Source: Paenibacillus sp.
Lineage (GTDB): Bacteria > Bacillota > Bacilli > Paenibacillales > Paenibacillaceae
Reading direction: 5' to 3'
Assembly: GCA_029256665.1 (NCBI GenBank)
Contig: JAQSXN010000203.1
Location: 1-7,128, forward strand
DNA: 7,128 nucleotides
The notes under the pieces were generated by a model. It was not told the DNA's origin. It was given only the letters and a program-made list of their open reading frames with translations, and searched no databases. Below, piece after piece: positions 5,364 through 7,128 of this stretch. The translations under genes and the position numbers were made by a program. Each line of letters begins with the position of its first letter. Position 1 is the first letter of the stretch.

Positions 5364-7128
5364 TTAGTTATTTACAAAAAACGTTGCATCCTGCTGCGCT
5401 GTAGCAGTAGTAATAGAAGCGATATAGAGCAGGCCGTTCATATGCCTCATAAATTGTCCCGGGAGATTGTAGGATTCGAAGGATGCGGCTCCGGTATGCG
5501 AGAAGCCCGTTCGAAGCCGCCAGGTCGCATCGTTCTTGAACAAGGCCGTATTGTTGTTCGCATCCAGCCAAACCGCGCCGTCTCGGTGTCTTAAGTAATG
5601 TCCTGGGAAGTTGACCGATTCCAGCGATACCGCCGATGCATCGGCAAGGCCGGGGACGATTCTCCACTGCGAATCGCCGAATACTTGGATGGCTCCGTCA
5701 GACTGGCCTCTTCCGTTCTCATGATGAATGTAGCTGCCCGGGAAATTAAAGCTTTCGAATCGATGGATCGGAATATCGGTGTCTACCCGCACAAGCTTCC
5801 AATTCTGCGTATCCAGTCCATTGGCGGTCCATTGAATCACTTTTGTCCCCGGAGGAGCACCTCCGCCTGCATTGTCCAGGAGCAAGCCGCTATGCTCATT
5901 CATGACGGTGTAGTAACCGTCGCCTTTGTGAGTAAACTTCCAACGCTGCGTATCCAGGAAGTTGTCGGTCCATTGAATGACCTTGGTGCCTGGCGTCGTT
6001 ATCCCGTTAGGATCATCCAGCACAAGATTGTTGTTCATGTTCATGACTCTGAAATATCCATTGCTTCTGTAATCCGCTCGCCACCATTGCGTATCGGCTC
6101 CAAGGTCCGTCCATTGAATCGTCTCGGTTCCCGGCGGCGAACCGCCGCCTGCATTGTCCAGGAGCAGGCCGTTATTCTGATTGACCAGCTTATACACGGC
6201 GCCGGAGACGAGGGCGGAATCGCCGTTGATCTGAGCGACATTGGCTCGGATCTCGACCCGGCTGCCGACCTGTACGCTGTTCACTTCAAGCAGGAGATTG
6301 TGGTCCAGCGGCACAAGCGTCCCGCTCCAACCCGATCCCGTGCTGTGATCGCTGCCCGTTACCGTCAAGGGAGCGTCGACAAGCGACCAGGCTGCGCCGT
6401 TGTTGCTGCTCATAAACATTTTGTTATGGGAGGAAACGACATCCGTCATGCCTCTCACATAAAACCTTCCATATGTGCTCCCGTCATCCACATACGCGAC
6501 CTCCGGAGTCTGAGATGCGCGATAGATCCCCGTCCCGACCACCGCTCCTAGCTCTGCCGGATTGCCCCTGTTGATTCCATCCCACGAGGTTTTGAATCGG
6601 ACGGCAAAGTTTGGGGTAGCGCCAAGATGCTCGTAAAACATAAAGTACATTCCGTTCTTCGCTTTGGTTACCCTGGGCATGCCCGGCCGCCAATTCCAAT
6701 CCGTATTCTTGCCGACAATAATGCTGTAGTTCCCCCAGGTCAGGCCGCCGTCGCTTGAAATTTCCCGCGAGATCGCCTGGTTATAACCCGCCTGTCTTTC
6801 ATCGGAATAAAAGCAGATTAATCTTCCGTCGCTGGATACCGCAAATTCCGGCTCCCAAGTCCGATGCGTGCCCGCGCCGCCGCGTGCAGCCAGATGGCCG
6901 TGCACCTGCCAGGTGGCGCCGTTATCCGTGCTTCTCCAGATATGGATCGTGTTCTGATCGGTCCCCCAGTCCGTCGACGCGAACAGAAGCGTTCCCGCAG
7001 GGAAATTGCCAACTTGCTGAGGAAGCACATACAACGTAGTCATTCCTTGCTGATCGCGGTTTAAACCAAAGTTGTTCGGATCGATTTGACTGAAGAACGA
7101 CCAGGTCAAGCCGTCATCCGTACTCCGG
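5364..7128 (-). CDS. Modular secreted arabinan-active enzyme: GH93-like beta-propeller + CBM13 + CBM42/AbfB (5' end missing)
   Basis: The visible 587 codons run open to the window edge, so the start and any signal peptide lie outside. Numbering from the first full codon (7127), residues 1 to about 300 form a sialidase-like beta-propeller with Asp-box motifs: STDDGLTW (2-9), STDNGATW (66-73), SSDGGLTW (124-131) and a degenerate SSNNGAAW (240-247). WEPEF (91-95), RLICFYSDERQ (102-112) and WRPGMP (146-151) resemble GH93 exo-alpha-1,5-L-arabinanases, which release arabinobiose from linear arabinan. A CBM13/ricin-type trefoil follows (about 311-446), with three QxW repeats at Gln347, 394 and 441. 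Last comes an AbfB/CBM42 trefoil (about 455-586) with three ES(F/V/Y)N(F/L)PG motifs at 458, 503 and 551; CBM42 binds arabinofuranose side chains. The family assignment of the catalytic domain is by recalled similarity; GH33 sialidase is a less likely alternative. I cannot assign the catalytic residues with confidence. Confidence 0.88.
   Translation of the reverse strand, partial: RSTDDGLTWSFFSQIDPNNFGLNRDQQGMTTLYVLPQQVGNFPAGTLLFASTDWGTDQNTIHIWRSTDNGATWQVHGHLAARGGAGTHRTWEPEFAVSSDGRLICFYSDERQAGYNQAISREISSDGGLTWGNYSIIVGKNTDWNWRPGMPRVTKAKNGMYFMFYEHLGATPNFAVRFKTSWDGINRGNPAELGAVVGTGIYRASQTPEVAYVDDGSTYGRFYVRGMTDVVSSHNKMFMSSNNGAAWSLVDAPLTVTGSDHSTGSGWSGTLVPLDHNLLLEVNSVQVGSRVEIRANVAQINGDSALVSGAVYKLVNQNNGLLLDNAGGGSPPGTETIQWTDLGADTQWWRADYRSNGYFRVMNMNNNLVLDDPNGITTPGTKVIQWTDNFLDTQRWKFTHKGDGYYTVMNEHSGLLLDNAGGGAPPGTKVIQWTANGLDTQNWKLVRVDTDIPIHRFESFNFPGSYIHHENGRGQSDGAIQVFGDSQWRIVPGLADASAVSLESVNFPGHYLRHRDGAVWLDANNNTALFKNDATWRLRTGFSHTGAASFESYNLPGQFMRHMNGLLYIASITTATAQQDATFFVNN
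5850..5889 (-). repeat. Intragenic repeat, copy in third CBM13 subdomain
   Basis: This 40-base segment matches 6132-6171 at 35 of 40 positions. It encodes the GLLLDNAGGGAPP stretch of the third QxW repeat. Its left end is a perfect palindromic hairpin, CGGAGG-AGCA-CCTCCG (5850-5865). The copies are 282 bases apart, which is exactly 94 codons or two trefoil subdomains. Confidence 0.75.
6132..6171 (-). repeat. Intragenic repeat, copy in first CBM13 subdomain
   Basis: Partner of 5850-5889, encoding GLLLDNAGGGSPP in the first QxW repeat. It also starts with a perfect hairpin, CGGCGG-CGAA-CCGCCG (6132-6147); four of the five differences between the copies fall in this hairpin part, and both hairpins stay self-complementary. 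The middle subdomain carries a divergent version (LVLDDPNGITTPG) without the hairpin. Confidence 0.75.

Noticed and set aside
5598..6551. Long open frame on the + strand (about 317 codons) opposite the lectin-domain region
   Set aside because: The opposite strand encodes well-defined CBM13 and AbfB repeats. The + frame merely mirrors the repeats and lacks a convincing ribosome binding site or known domain.
5364..7109. Taking TTG at 7109 as the start of the propeller enzyme
   Set aside because: The frame continues open to the window edge and the codons just upstream complete an Asp-box motif, so the TTG is an internal Leu and the gene is truncated.
6360..7128. GH33 sialidase as the identity of the propeller
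   Set aside because: Asp boxes also occur in GH93 and other propellers. The WEPEF and RPGMP context, the AbfB domain and the arabinan-type neighbours favour GH93, and no sialic-acid genes are present. Not fully excluded.
1..7128. CRISPR array, insertion sequence, tRNA/rRNA gene or phage/defence genes
   Set aside because: No regularly spaced repeats, transposase motifs, terminal repeats or cloverleaf-like structures were seen; the window is ordinary sugar-metabolism sequence.

Overview
The window looks like a Bacillota chromosome segment, most probably Paenibacillus or a close relative. The grounds are a moderate G+C content (about half by eye), strong GGAGG-type ribosome binding sites, a TTG start, catabolite-responsive (cre) elements, and a lone CUT1 sugar ABC importer next to an AraC regulator. 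The genus is inferred from style, not from a marker gene. Every supported gene lies on the minus strand, so the locus reads from right to left.

Layout in transcription order. (1) 7128-5364: the 3' part of a large, probably secreted enzyme. It has an Asp-box beta-propeller most like GH93 exo-arabinanases, then a CBM13/ricin-type beta-trefoil, then an AbfB/CBM42 arabinofuranose-binding trefoil. Its 5' end is outside the window, and a hairpin terminator follows it (5321-5357). (2) 5207-4356: an AraC-family regulator with a cupin sensor. It has its own sigma-A promoter, and a good cre site overlaps the -35 box. A short-stem terminator with a long U-tract follows. (3) 4207-78: a tight four-gene run of solute-binding lipoprotein, two CUT1 permeases and a cytoplasmic GH43 glycosidase. 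A second cre site and a possible extended -10 promoter lie just upstream. (4) 77-1: the first 25 codons of another gene, starting directly after the GH43 stop codon and opening with a signal-peptide-like or signal-anchor segment.

Putative function: an arabinan or arabino-oligosaccharide utilisation locus. The extracellular propeller enzyme would bind arabinan side chains through CBM42 and release short arabino-oligosaccharides. The ABC importer would bring them in, powered by a shared ATPase encoded elsewhere, because none is present here. The GH43 enzyme would then release L-arabinose in the cytoplasm. The AraC protein probably senses the imported sugar and activates the transporter operon, and CcpA would shut off both promoters when a preferred carbon source is present. 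The arabinan assignment rests on three agreeing signals (GH93-like propeller, AbfB domain, GH43 type); the substrate is not proven.

I see no mobile element, CRISPR array, RNA gene or radically new system. No gene-free stretch exceeds about 160 bases. The most interesting points are the double-trefoil architecture of the large enzyme, the paired cre sites, and the AraC promoter that lies inside the apparently longer reading frame.
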